A stretch of 64,000 nt of DNA from Carallia brachiata (taxonomy: Eukaryota; Streptophyta; Magnoliopsida; Malpighiales; Rhizophoraceae). The notes under the pieces were generated by a model that worked only from the letters and a program-made list of their open reading frames with translations, did not search any database and was not told the origin of the DNA. Positions 9,856 through 22,204 of the stretch are shown here, in pieces. The DNA lies in the NCBI GenBank assembly GCA_021464245.1, contig JADCRB010000002.1, positions 1,031,058 to 1,095,057 on the forward strand, in the 5' to 3' direction. Made by a program: the position numbers and the translations under genes. Within the stretch, counting starts at the first letter, position 1. Each line of letters begins with the position of its first letter.

Positions 9856-12800
9856 TTGGTTTATTGTAGCTACTAGCGCAGTGGTAAAGAAGAGAGATTT
9901 GTGTGGATAAAATCTAACATTTGAACTCTAAATCTTACAATTAGTAATAATTACTTCTAACTATTTAAATTATGTCCAATTTGCCAATCATTTTTTTTTT
10001 GGTCTGAGATTGTCAAGTATTCAGCCCATTAACTTAATAATCTATACCGATCCGAATAAAATTCTAAAATATAAAAAAAATTTCATAACAGATATTTAAC
10101 TCGTCCACGATCCCAAAACTTTATAATTCTAGTTTTGGACTAAAATTATGGTGTTGAACTAATCGTAGGATACACAAAAAGTGTTGGAAGCCCAACACTC
10201 CGCAGCTTTGTAATCGGTCACACCAATTAAATTTCCTACTAAGCCCAATAAGCTAAATTATAACGTCGGCAGAATCTGGATCAAAGCCGTTCCGTCACAA
10301 TAATGCTTTAGCCTTCAGGCCTTTTTGCCTCCGGTCTAGGGCCCTAGCCGGTTCTTTTACGCAGTTGAAACTCAACTAAATCATTCTGACCGCTTTGCCA
10401 ATTGCAATTGTATACGGAAGTCAACTCCCACCGGTTTTTTTTGTTTCCTCAAGAGAGCGAAAGAGTTTATTATCAAACCCTTCCATTATTGTACACATTT
10501 TGACTCTGAAGAATCGATTCTCAAGTTATTTGGTTACAATGAAGCAAATAGTGATGAGATCCCAACAATTGAAACGACAAATAGGTGAATCCGTTTGTAG
10601 CTCGTATGAGTCTCTTGAACGATATTGACAAAAGGGGTTGGGTTTTTTAATAACTTTCCAAAAGGGTTGGTTTGTAATGACCTGTAGGAGAAAATAATTG
10701 AACAGGAATAGTATATGATCGAAATAGTATGCTCATTATCATTGAACGTTGTTGTTTAGCAGCTCGTCTGCTGTCAGATTTAAAGTATTATATTTAAATT
10801 TTCATCAAAACGTTCAGTAAAGTTAAATTGACATTCACAAAATGTACTCTTTCAATAAACATAATATTTTTTGTTAGAATTGTGAAAACCCATCATTTAT
10901 TTCTCTTTTTGTTTTTTTTTTTAAGAAAAAAAGACAATTATGTGCGTTAAGATTCACTTTTGGGTGTGAACCATTTATGTCAGTCCACGTTTGAATCCTG
11001 CCGTTCAGGAGGTTGAGTTAGTAGTTGACACCAACAAAGCATTTCCAATCCGGACTCGCTATCAATCAGAGAAAATTTATTAAAAAATGCTGGTATTAAG
11101 AAAGAGTCAACAATTATTTAAGCTAAGAGAAACCTTTCAACATCTGCACTACAAATTTGGTCTTTGAAGTTACGTAGAAATATCTAGACAAGAATGTTAA
11201 TTGTTCCGTTTCCTAAGACAAACCAGAAGGACTGGAGGAAGAGGAAAATTGCCAAGAAATTGGGAAGGAAAAAAACTCTCTTTTGTTCTTTTAAGGATGG
11301 AGATGAAGGGGATGTGAATTGTGTTCATTTGTGAGGAACAAAGCCAGTAAATAAATAAGCAGAATCATTTATTTTTTTACCTTCTAATTTGACATAATTT
11401 GGTATAATTAACTTGGTAGAATATCTATAAATACAAAATTGGCATATATGTAAAAAACAAAAAAATGAAGTGAACTGGAAATGTGTGCATATACGGTTTG
11501 AACCAGTCAGCCATTGATTAATCAAAGCTGTCAATGTGAAGTTGATTCGTGGTGAAACGATGCCACTTTGCAATAGAAAGCATAACGTAAATAAATAGAA
11601 AATTCGCTAAATGGGCATTTGCATACCCAACTGTATTGGATGAAAATTGAATAATCTCCATCGATTTGTGACTAATTGTCTGCCTCAAAAATTGATAGAT
11701 TATATAGTTAATATATTCGTACGCTAAATAAATTATTTTATTTTTTTAACTTTGTTTTTCATGTTTGAACTTTCAAATCATCATTCAAACGTAGCAATTT
11801 TATTTTACGTATAGTTCACCACGTAGAGGATACAAGAAAAAATGCTTACCATGTAAAGTTTTTTTTTAGTAGTTGTGGCAAACAAATTGTTTGCACCTAA
11901 TTAAAGAAATTCCTAGAAAATTTGATCAAACTTGACATGAAACAAAAATTTTAGTTGTATTTCAAAGGACATTCCAGGGATTGATAGTTAAAATTTTATT
12001 TAAAATTCGATGTCATAAATTCTACTTATAATAACAGGATATAAAATTTATACAAATAAAAAGAGTTATTATATTATATAACTCACAACTTAACAAATTT
12101 CATAATAAATAAAAAAAATTTGAGTCTTTTTTTGACTAAAAAACAAAAATGTAAAAAAAAAATTAAGTTTTTTTACTAAAAAAATAAAAATGTAAAAACA
12201 AATTGAGTTGCAAATTTTTTTTGATTAACAAATTTATTAGATTATAAATTATATAATAAAAATAATAAATTTAATATAAAATCTGAGACCTCTACCGTAA
12301 CGATTTAATACTTAACTAATGCAGTGTTCCCGCAAGTACAGTGAACAAGAATCTAATACGAAGAAAAAAAAAAAAAAAACCAGAAAGAAGCTTCTTTTAA
12401 ACTGGCAATAATGTCAGGATCCGAGTCCAACTGTCAAGCTGCCCATGATATTATTTGGCTTTAAACGGCCGTCAAGCCCCTTTCCTCTCGACATAACGGA
12501 GATCATTCCGTCTAGTTCCACGTAAAACATGACACTTTTATGCGATTGGTCAGAGCCCCACATGCCATGGGACATCCATACCGAGCATCATCATCATCAA
12601 CATCATCATGCATTTAATGTCATATCTGTATTATGATCATGTTATTTTAAGTTACATATATGCTACATATGTACATCATGCGATTAAGATACGCGATGAT
12701 AAATGACGGGCGAAGAAGCTGCACTGTTTTCTTGTAATCCTGCTCCACCTGTCGTCATTTACGTCCAATTTAGGCAATTCTCTGTGCAATTACATTTCTG

Positions 12801-14555
12801 CCCTTGTTATTCCAATTATACCCTTTGGAAATGATAAAACTGTCAGGTTTTGACGCGGCAGGGGTAACAGCAAGTTCGTATGAAAACATTCTCTACGTGT
12901 CAAAAGGCAACTGATGGGGGCAGCACTTTCTAACATAATTATTTATTTTAAAACAAATTGGTGCAAAAAAAAAAAAAAAATCAAAATGAATGCATAATAA
13001 TATGATATAATTTTATAAAATAATTATTAAATTTAAAAAAATATAAAATAATATATAAATTATTAGATATATTATATATTTTGCTGTCTTTTATTGGATT
13101 AGTACGTCATCAAGTTTTAACTTTTTTATTAAAAGAATTTGATGAAGTTGACATCCAAAACTTCGTTGTTCCTCCTGCTCTTAAGACGAAGGAAACTGAA
13201 CTTCGATCGAGCTAAGCTTGAGGGTGGAAGAAGCTGTGGATCAAATGACCCCAAAAATTCTTGGTCAGATTTATTCTGATTTTGGCTATTGATGAAAGAG
13301 GTGTAGGGACGTCTTGGGATCTTCCATTTGGAACATTCTTGATTGCAGCTGTGATCGTTCACTGTTGCACATTTGTCCCTCAAGTTGTTTGTAATTGGAA
13401 AAAAAAAAAAGACGTAATATTAGGGGTAAACAATGACTTGGATGAAAGATTGATATGTTCCTTCACAGAGAAAAATAAAGAGTTTGAATACTCAAAACGA
13501 CTTTTAATTCCGTCTCACACAACAATTAAAAGTAAAATCTCTACTGTTCTAATTTTTGTTTCTCAGAGTTTCCTATTTAAATATTTCAATCGAGTAGTTT
13601 TAAAAACAAAATGACAATATATTAATCGGAACTTGATATTCATTGTTTTCTTTTATATGGAAATGCAGGTTGTGTTGCTGGAAAACATTAACTATTGCTA
13701 TTTGCAATCCAATAAACATCTGTAACTAAACCTACGGTTGCTAAGATGGCGAATACATTAAGTTAGACGATAAAGGAACTCATCACTTTAAAGATGCATT
13801 TGTTATGAAATTAAAAATTCACTATAATGTCATTTGAGAAAGACAAACTCTCTTAAAATTTATAAATCTTTTATTTCTATTAATTAGGATAAATAATCCA
13901 AAATTTGTTTTAAAAAATTAACCGCAATTAAAAATGTTTGCAATCATAAATTCCCCAACAATTTTTTTTTTAATTCCTAAAGGCATCCTTGGAAAAAAAC
14001 AATCAAAAGACTCTCCCGTGTTTAGTCCTCTTTAATTTTTACTCAAAAGCCAGGGGGACTTTGACTAGGTCCAAAAGACTGGGTTTGACTCAATCAATTC
14101 AACGCCATATACTTTGTGTGAATTCACAGTCTTAGTTTGGCCATAATTTAAATGCCAAAATCTTGACCGATTCCTTTGTAATTCATATTTAAAGGAATAG
14201 TGGCCGACCTTATTAGCATGAGTTGTTACACATTAGGGAATAGGCAAATTGCCCTGCCCCTTTTGCGCATGATCTATGTAGGACCATACTTTCTTTTGTG
14301 TTTTTAATGATGTAAAATGAGAACATACATATCCCAAAATAAGTTATTAGTTTATCTATCTAAGATGATTCTTTTATTGTATTTATGTCGCGATTGAAAC
14401 GCATAAATTACCTCACAAATGATGTCACAAGACATATTATATCAATTCCAAATTATATTCAACTACTACAATACATAACTTGCTATCAAGTTATTTGAAA
14501 AAAACTGTTAGCTGTGAGACTTATCGAAACTCATTTTGAGATGCTGTATATTGTT
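8860..14555. other. Long gene-poor AT-rich region
   Basis: No gene can be supported. It holds an (ATT)n microsatellite at 9811-9855, several A/T homopolymers, and a short GC-richer stretch at about 10190-10440 containing AAGCCCA-like words ('gaagcccaacac', 'ctaagcccaataag') and 'agggccctag'. Those words occur in plant promoters, but no convincing coding sequence follows. Open frames at 13129-13383 (-) and 13261-13614 (+) overlap and show no known motif. Confidence 0.4.
9811..9855. repeat. (ATT)n microsatellite
   Basis: About 15 ATT/TTA units with one interruption ('ttaatatt'). Confidence 0.95.
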
Positions 14556-14560
14556 GAGAT

Positions 14561-15041
14561 ATATATTTTTTTAATTTTAAACTTTCATATTTTTTTACAT
14601 ATGAATTTTAGACATTTTTAAGGTTTTATTTAAATTATAACCCTTTTGATTTCTTGTCAAATTTAATACATTCATTGCCAAAAAGTAGTCAATTTATTAA
14701 TAAAAGAGTTTGATTTAACAAAAATTATTTAAAAAAGTTAGATATATAAATTAAATATTTTTTTATTAATAAATACACATGTTAAGTATTTTTTTAATCA
14801 ATAAATACACAAATTACATACATAATATATGCATTTTTTATAAAAATATTTAATTTATGTATTTAAATTTTTTAGATAATTTTCTTGAAGTCAAACTCAT
14901 TTATTAAAAAATTGATCACTTTCATTAATGAATGAATTAATTTGACAATAAATCAAAAAATTTAGGACTTAAATAAAATTTTAAAAAATTTTAAAACTTA
15001 AGTATAAAAAAATAAATATTTAAAATTAAAAATTATATATT
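14561..15041. mobile_element. Foldback element with about 200-bp inverted arms
   Basis: The left arm (about 14561-14770) and the complement of the right arm (about 15041-14840) agree over most of their length. Shared blocks run in the same order: 'tttttaattttaaa', 'gttttatttaa', 'ttttgattt.ttgtcaaattt', 'attcatt', 'tcaat.tatta', 'gagtttga', 'attaaatattt'. About 70-100 bp of AT-rich DNA separates the arms. An RNA copy would form a long hairpin. The arm length relative to the total (480 bp) fits a foldback or MULE-type MITE. No coding capacity is seen. Confidence 0.7.
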
Positions 15042-15584
15042 TATATATTTTTTACGGTGCATTTAAACTCACAACTTCTTATTTTTTCTGCTAATTGTTA
15101 AAGTGCTAATCATTAAACATTTTAGTTGTAAAAAAAATTAAATAAATAAAGAGCTAGCTAGTCGTACTCGTACGTCGCATTGTCCTGCAACGATTATAGC
15201 TGTGAGGAGGTTCCTAGGGTTAATTTCGTCATTTCAGACATTTAGCTGAGGGCATGGTATATGTGGGCTATATTCGTCATCATTGGAAATGATTCCAGTT
15301 GATGGATAATACTCATAGAAGCACATCCCACGGTAAAGCGTTGGAGAGGAAGAGAGAATTTTTTCCATCAATTCCATGTCAGTGTTTGGTATTTTTGTCT
15401 TGTCAACTTATTTTTAATTATTTAAGTGTACACTGAATAATTTAAAATAAAAAGTATAAAAATATCAAAATAATTATGTATATTATATATTATATAATAT
15501 GGTACATACTATTTCTTTTTATTAGGTCTTAAATTGGCTTTTATAAGTAAGCACTTTTAAAAAAAAAAAAAAAGATAGGTAGAC

Positions 15585-15787
15585 AAGATTTAATGAACAG
15601 AAAATAAATAAAAAAATTTATTTATACAATTAATTAGTTTATTTGTGTAACAAAATATTAAATTATTATAAAAAAATTTGAAAGTATTTTTTCACATATT
15701 TTTTCTTACAGAAATTAAGCGTCTTATTGCACAAATAAACTAACTGGTTGCACAAAAAAAATTTCTCCGTCTGTTCTGCGTTCTCTT
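15585..15787. mobile_element. MITE-like palindrome (family member 2)
   Basis: The left arm contains 'atacaattaattagtttatt'; the right arm, read in complement, gives 'agaacagac..gaaatttttttt.gtgcaaccagttagtttattt'. Size and layout match the element at 4735-4918, and both have 'cagttagtttatttgt'-like arms and an A/T-rich centre. Confidence 0.5.
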
Positions 15788-15854
15788 TTTCCTATCCACA
15801 TAACATTACTCTTTTTTTTCTTCTCGCTTTATAAAATAAAAATCATTTTCTTTG

Positions 15855-16335
15855 ACACTGTATTTGGATAAAATTCTTAAAAGAGAAAAAAGTAACGGAG
15901 AGAAAAGTGGAGTAGAGGATTATTAGAGGAAAATAATGTTTTCTATTTTTTTTTTGTGTTTTGGAAAAGTGATGATAGGAAGAAAAATTATAAATTTGTT
16001 TGTTTAAGAAATGATGAAAAGTAGGAAAAAAACATAAAATATATTAAAATAATAATTTTATCATTTATAATAAATTCTATTTAAATATTTTATTTAGATA
16101 AAATTATAATTTTTAAATTATGTAATGGTAATTGAGTTATTTAATAAATTTGGTGTATAAATCAACAACTTTCCTCTCATTTTTAAGAGGATTGATTTTT
16201 GTGAGGTACGAAGGATTAGAAGAATTAAAAACTTTTATTTCTGCCACTTTTCAAACATTTTCTAAATACAACAATTTACCTTAATTCTTTTACTTTCCTC
16301 CCCTTTCCCTCTTTTCCTCTCTCCCAAACACAATA
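15855..16335. mobile_element. MITE-like element with TGTTTGG-type ends
   Basis: The left end reads 'cactgtatttggataaaatt' and the right end in complement 'tattgtgtttgggagagagg', both followed inward by AAAGAGA/GAGGAAA-rich purine DNA. The inside is AT-rich with no coding sequence. No clear target duplication could be found by eye, so the class is left open. Confidence 0.45.
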
Positions 16336-16589
16336 TTAGAAGTCAATTCTGACCAATAATAGTTGTTATAAGGTATCACTGTCGGTTGCCCCTCTCCACT
16401 CATTTTCTCCATTCTTCTCCCTTTCCTCTTCTCATTCTTCCCCTTCCTCCCTTCTCCTCCTCGACCTAGTCTCCCTCTTTTCAAATTTTCTCTTTTTTTT
16501 TTTTTATGCAATTTAGTTTTTTATAGCTTGGTTGCTTTTAGATCCAACATTTATAACCTCCCACCTGCTAAATCCAAGTCTTCTTATAG

Positions 16590-17350
16590 TTAGCCGTCGC
16601 CGCTGTTGCCTCAGCACCGCAGTATGTGACTTCAGCGATCAGTACATGCCGTCAGACCTCTAGATTCGGTGACTATAGCCTCCTCCCTACCCTTTATTGG
16701 CTGCCATTTTTGTTTTTATTGTCGTCGATTCTGCCGTTAGTGATGTTGTTGCTGCCGTCGGCAGCACTTGGTTCTGCCGTTCAGGGCCCCTGCTCCACCC
16801 TCCGCTACACCCTCTCCACCATCCGCTGCTTGTCACCCTCTCCTCTGTTAGCGCCACCACCTCCGCCTCCGCCAATGCTACCACCATTGGCCCCCCTCTA
16901 CAGCGTCTGACCCTGTGGATTTATATGGGATAAATTTTTTTGCTTTAGATCGAGATGGGTGTTGTGTGAAAACTATTTTAACTTTTATTTCTGTAGTAGA
17001 TGTAACTTAGTCTTCTAGAAATTATTACCAAGTATACTTAGACGATTTCGAACATAAGTCCGCCAAAGTGCAATGAGTGCTGCCTTCGACAGTTTTGTCC
17101 GACTAATCTATATCTGTTTAGGATCGGTCCTTAGAAAGGTTTAGTTGTTATTCGATGTATACTCTCATTAGAGAGTCTTGTCTTTATAGGCTCCGCATTC
17201 CATTAATAAATAGTCAGTTTGACCATTTTAGTCAAAGATCAGGTTGGTTATCTTGTATTCTTGCTTTATAAAGGGTATTTTGATACCTCTATATCGGATC
17301 TATGTATGAACATACTTAATATTAATGCAATAATTTTCTTATAATTAAAA
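16590..17350 (+). repeat. Dispersed repeat with GCC-rich head and A-rich tail (copy 1)
   Basis: A GCC/CCT-rich segment (16590-16915) stands out from the AT-rich surroundings. It is followed by a segment (17040-17345) that shares words with 49015-49310: 'cataagt.cg.caaagtg.aatgagtgct', 'agatctatt', 'tttagtt.t.attcgat' and 'ctcatta.aga'. It ends in an A tract (17348-17356). The 3' A-rich end and dispersed copies suggest a retroposon, perhaps a LINE or SINE 3' or 5' end. Open frames through the GCC-rich head (both strands) are low-complexity and I do not call them genes. Confidence 0.45.
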
Positions 17351-17359
17351 AAAAACTAT

Positions 17360-19430
17360 TTCTTTATGAGTTTTATTATTTATAGATCTGGATCACCAGG
17401 TCATCCAACATTCTCTTATATTCACAGTTCTTTGTTTAATATTCTTATGTGGCAAAACTTAAAAAGTTAATGGAAAAGACTTTTTTCTTCGTTAGGAAAA
17501 TTTTAAATTAAAAATAAAATAAAATAAATTATTAATTGATTAAATTCAATCAAAATAAATTTTTAAATGATGTTATATAAAATAGTATTACTATATATAT
17601 TACTTAAATATAATTATTTAATCTTATTCAAAAATAAATATGCGGTAGAAGATTAGGATAGCGTTTGCTTATTCCGATCATTAGCTATGGGTCTGATTCT
17701 TTTGTGTCAATCACAACGTGGCCCTGTGCTTTTTGGACAAAATGGTAATTTAAAACCAAATTTGCCCTTCCCGTTGCCTGTTCAACAATAGTGTAATTTC
17801 ACTTCTGGTAATTTCATTAGACCGAAAGTGACACTTTAAGTACCACTCGAGAGATAATATTTTAGATAATAATTTGATATATATTTTATATAATTGATTC
17901 AGTTTTGAATCTTTATTTTAGCATTTACTCCATGTATTGGAATATATGGCTATTCCTCCCTTAATGAGCTTAAAGGTTGGTGGTTTAAACTGCTAAGTTT
18001 AGATTCGGTGATTGTTTCGGCGTTTGTTATAGTAGAGTTTTATTTGAATTCTTCAATGTTCGGATGTTGGGTTATTTTTATAGGATAGATTAAATGAAAA
18101 CGTTAATGGATGAACTCTCAATTTTAATTTATAAATACGATAATCAACATACTTACCACATAATTCTTCTTTTTTTTGTTCAAAAAAAAAAACCTCATAA
18201 GCATTGACATCTTATATGTAACGTGTCTTAACAATATTTTACTTATACATTTTTAAAAGTATAGATCTGCATCAAAACTAATAATTTAATGTGCACTCTT
18301 AACAAATGTGATTGGTGGGTTCAGAAAGTTACAACTTCGTCTTATATATATATATATATATATATTTGTTCAAAAATTATATTTAACACTGATTAATTCA
18401 ATTCGAGTCAAAAAAATTTATTAAAGGAATAAAATTCTTTCAATACTTATTTTTTTATATATAAAATTCAAATTCAAAACTTTGTTTAAGAATAATTAAA
18501 CTCTAACCATTTGAACCAATATGCCTTGGTTCGTCTTGTATATATTGCTAACAAAAACGGACAGCTAAAATTAATAATTATACCCGTTACTGAATAAGTA
18601 TAACAGATATTAAGTATTTTCAATACTTTAGCATGACAAATATTATATTGAAATTTAAAAAGTTATATTGCAATGTATTTTGTTCGATTTAGGGATAGGG
18701 GTTTTTTTTTGGGATATATTTACGATAAATTTCTTTTTCTGGTCAAAAGGGATTTTCTTTTTTTTGTGCACCGTAGGGTAAAAACAGTTGTTTAAGTTTT
18801 TTGGGAGAGCATAAAATAATAATAGAAATACACTAATTATTAAAAAATGAACATAATGTTCTTCAGGAGACACAATAATTAGAATATAAACTTTTATTTT
18901 GTAAATCTCAGGTTTTAATTCTGAGAAAAAAATGTGTGAAATTTATAAAAAAAAAATAATTGTTCTTATTATATCTGTAAGATTTATATATATATAAAAA
19001 GATACTTTAACTGTGCAACTCAAGACCGAAAAAAGAAAGAACATAATATTATCTTAGGTAAGCTTGTTTTTTTTTTTTTAATTTTATATGGAAGGCCGAA
19101 AAAGTCAGATTAAGAGAATAAAATCTCCATGACTTGAACACTAAAGTAAGGGGTTTCAAAAATAATGTTCCAACTAATTGTGTGAAAAACATATGACGTG
19201 TCTTTTATATCAACTTCTTATCAACTATGGAAAACTTTTTTCTTTCCTGCGAAAGAAGACAATTAATTATAAAGGAAGGTTAATTTACTTGGTCAATTTA
19301 TTATTATTATTATTATTTATTATTATTATATTCAGATAAGCAGTGAAAGGAGGGTTGCTTCAATTTGCAATGATCATGCAGACAAAGGAATAATATTTGA
19401 TAGTCATCAAACAAAAATTCATCTATCATA
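17360..19430. other. AT-rich intergenic, no gene seen
   Basis: Contains a (TA)n run at 18343-18365 and many A/T tracts. No domain or splice-joined gene could be recognised. Confidence 0.45.
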
Positions 19431-19436
19431 TGAGGA

Positions 19437-20293
19437 TTTTTGGTTTTTACTTTTTTTTTTTTTTTTGGTTGAATTCTACCCTTGATGTTAATTTTGTACC
19501 CAAAAATTGCCTTTTACCATTAACTATGCCATGTGACACTACATGACATATCAACTCAGACTAAGTCTATCATGTCATCTGTCACGTCAGCACTTCATTT
19601 TTTTTTGAAACATTTTAATTTTATTTTTTAAAAAACAAAAAATTCAAAATTTTGATTTCTAAATAAAAAAGAAAAATTTAAAATTTTTGTTTTTTAAAAA
19701 TAAAAAAATAAAAATTCACTTTCTATTTGAAACCAAAATTTTGAATTTTTTTTTATAAACTAAAATTCTGAATTTTTATTTTTTTGTTTTTAAAAATGGA
19801 AACTCCTTTTAGCTGTTTTTTGAAATTTTGGAAAAATATATAATTATTTTTTTATTTTCGTATATTTTTCTAAAATTTTTTCTTCCTTTTACTCTTTTTT
19901 TGAAATTTAGGAAAAATATATAATTATTTTTTTTATTTTTGTATATTTTTTTGAAATTTTTTTCTACCTTTTACCTTTTCTTTTGAAAATTTAAAAAATA
20001 TATAATTATTTTTTTATTTTCATATATATTTTATGAAAATTTTTATTTCTTTTACTTTTTTAAAATTTTGCTTTATTTTTTCTTTAAAAGCTGAAATTAC
20101 TGCGTCAACACTCGTTTGTTGACGTAAAAGATGACGTGGTTGGCTTATTTTGAGTTGACATGCCATGTGATGTGATGCCATGTGGTGTAGTTAACGATAA
20201 TTTGATTAAAAAAATATATATTTCAACTACAAAATTAATGTTGAAAGTTAAATAAATGAAAAAATGAGTAAAAGATTAAAAACCCTAAAAAAA
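19437..20293. mobile_element. Mutator-like non-autonomous element with TIRs over 100 bp
   Basis: The left arm, about 19437-19600, matches the complement of about 20293-20110. Shared words include 'gttaattttgta' versus 'attaattttgta', 'ttaacta..cc' followed by 'ccatgtgac' or 'catgtgat', and 'tgacatat.aactca' versus 'tgacatgtcaactca', then 'gtca' motifs. The centre is made of three related AT-rich blocks ('gaaatttaggaaaaatatat' and similar). No transposase is encoded. The arm type and length suggest a MULE; the ends could be off by some bases. Confidence 0.55.
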
Positions 20294-22200
20294 GAGGGTG
20301 AATTTTTATTTTATGTCTGTTCAATAAGGCTTAATGTAATGGCTGTATATATATCAATTAATAGCATACTTGTGTAAATTTTTCTTGATCAATTAATCAA
20401 CCATCTTTTCAGTTTCTGGCTTCCAAAGGGACTAAGAGGTTTGCAAAAAGGTCAGTGGGTAGGACCCTTCAACGGCCATGATTAAGACCCCTAAACGAAC
20501 AAAAAGTAGACCATTTGTTTCTGCATTATATTTCTGATTAATAATTCAATTTTTTTTTCACGTTGATTTAAGTTTGAGTGTTTGCAGAGTTATTTTTCAT
20601 ATAAAAAAATTTATATTTTGCGAGTTGATTAGTTTAAAATTTGTTAACACTAAATTTGAATATAAGAGATTTATTTGGGTCTATAATATTTGAATAATAG
20701 ATTTCGTTGTGTAAGAAATTAAATGAAAACGACAATGTGTAACTTCGGTTCGATCCATAAATGCGATAACTTATATACTATCGATGAACTTTTTTTTTAT
20801 TAAAACAAATATTTCTAGTTCGGCTTTTGTAATCTTTCTGGTTCGGTTTCTGCATTATATTTGATCCAATCAAAATTATAGGAGTTTGAACTCTCTGATT
20901 TGCCACTAAATATAAAAATTAGTGTAAAATTCAATTTTAAAATTTATAACTCACTAATGGTTAAATTTTCATCTTTTACTCTAGTTAGACAAAAAATGTA
21001 TGTGATACATAAATAATAAATAAAGTAAAATTACATAACTACATTTATATCATAATATAAATATCATTTAATAATATTTAATAATTTTTTTATAAATAAA
21101 AAATTATATCATTATATTATTATTTTAAAATCACGTTTATGAAGTGAAAAAAAATTCATATGTAGCGAAACAATTCATGCACGTGATGGACCAGGAGCCC
21201 ACTCTTATTTTAGCTTTCTAGGTGTAAATGACTTCGTACATTATGTTCCATATGCTTTGAAAGTGGTTCTATTCGCGGATGTTATTGAAGTATCCATGTT
21301 TATAAGGTGCAAAATGAATTTCCGATTATCCAATTTGAGACTATAGGAAATCATCAATAACGCCATAATAATAATAAATAATTCAAATGTTTAGATTATT
21401 TTAAATTTATTGTTCCTTATTTTTGTGCATGTTATTGGAAAAAATGTATATGACGATTTGCAAATATATGAAACTGTGGGTATTTTCATATTAATTAATT
21501 ATAACTGAGACTTTAATTAAAAAAAAAACTTTAACTCTACAAATGACTTATCATTGAATCAAAGTTCATTTGTTGGGACCTTAGTGTCCAGAGGAGCACT
21601 ATAAGTAACTGAATTTTTGTTGCAAATTTATTATATCAATTTATGAGGGAATTGAAATTATTAATTTTTTAAGAACATGTACTGTCATTTTATGAACAAT
21701 GTTTCTCTTTTAGTACGTTTACAAAATGCTAGTTAAAAAATGAATAATTGTTCACATTCTACGCAATTTCTTCAAATTGCGTATTGAACGAACTTTTTAT
21801 TTAAAATATTTAGAATATTTGACAATACTTCTTTTTAATGACTGAGATCCTTTCAAATTCAGTTGCCTAGTTTGAGACTAACTTGGCTACTAGAAATATA
21901 TGTTGAGTAACTTTCACATTTTATCTCATATATATATATATATATAATTTGAAGAATTACAAGAATAATTTTTTAACTTCATAAGAATAAATTTAATATA
22001 ACAAAAAAATTATATGAAATGTTAAAGAATTAAATTTATGAAAAAAATTATTAAATCTTGCTGAATAAAACTAAATTACTTCATATTATTATTAAAAAAA
22101 AATGTCATCCTGACACATCGACACATCCAATGACATGTGGCTTCATGGATGTACATCCAATAGACATGACATGGGATGCAAATATGTGTATCGGACGTTG
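20294..22200. other. AT-rich upstream region of the SEUSS gene
   Basis: No coding sequence is supported. It includes a (TA)n run at about 21928-21946 and A/T tracts. Confidence 0.45.
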
Positions 22201-22204
22201 CACA

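Noticed and set aside
10190..10628. Promoter-like words followed by a short open frame
   Set aside because: AAGCCCA-like and AGGGCCCTAG words are suggestive, but the 77-residue frame has no motif and no splice-joined continuation.
13129..13614. Two overlapping open frames (84 residues on -, 117 on +)
   Set aside because: No domain, no splice extension and no motif; the + frame passes through AT-rich low-information sequence.
16626..16933. Overlapping open frames on both strands in GCC-rich DNA
   Set aside because: Three overlapping frames are open because the composition is GC-rich; products are low-complexity (Pro/Leu/Ala runs) and the segment is part of a dispersed repeat.
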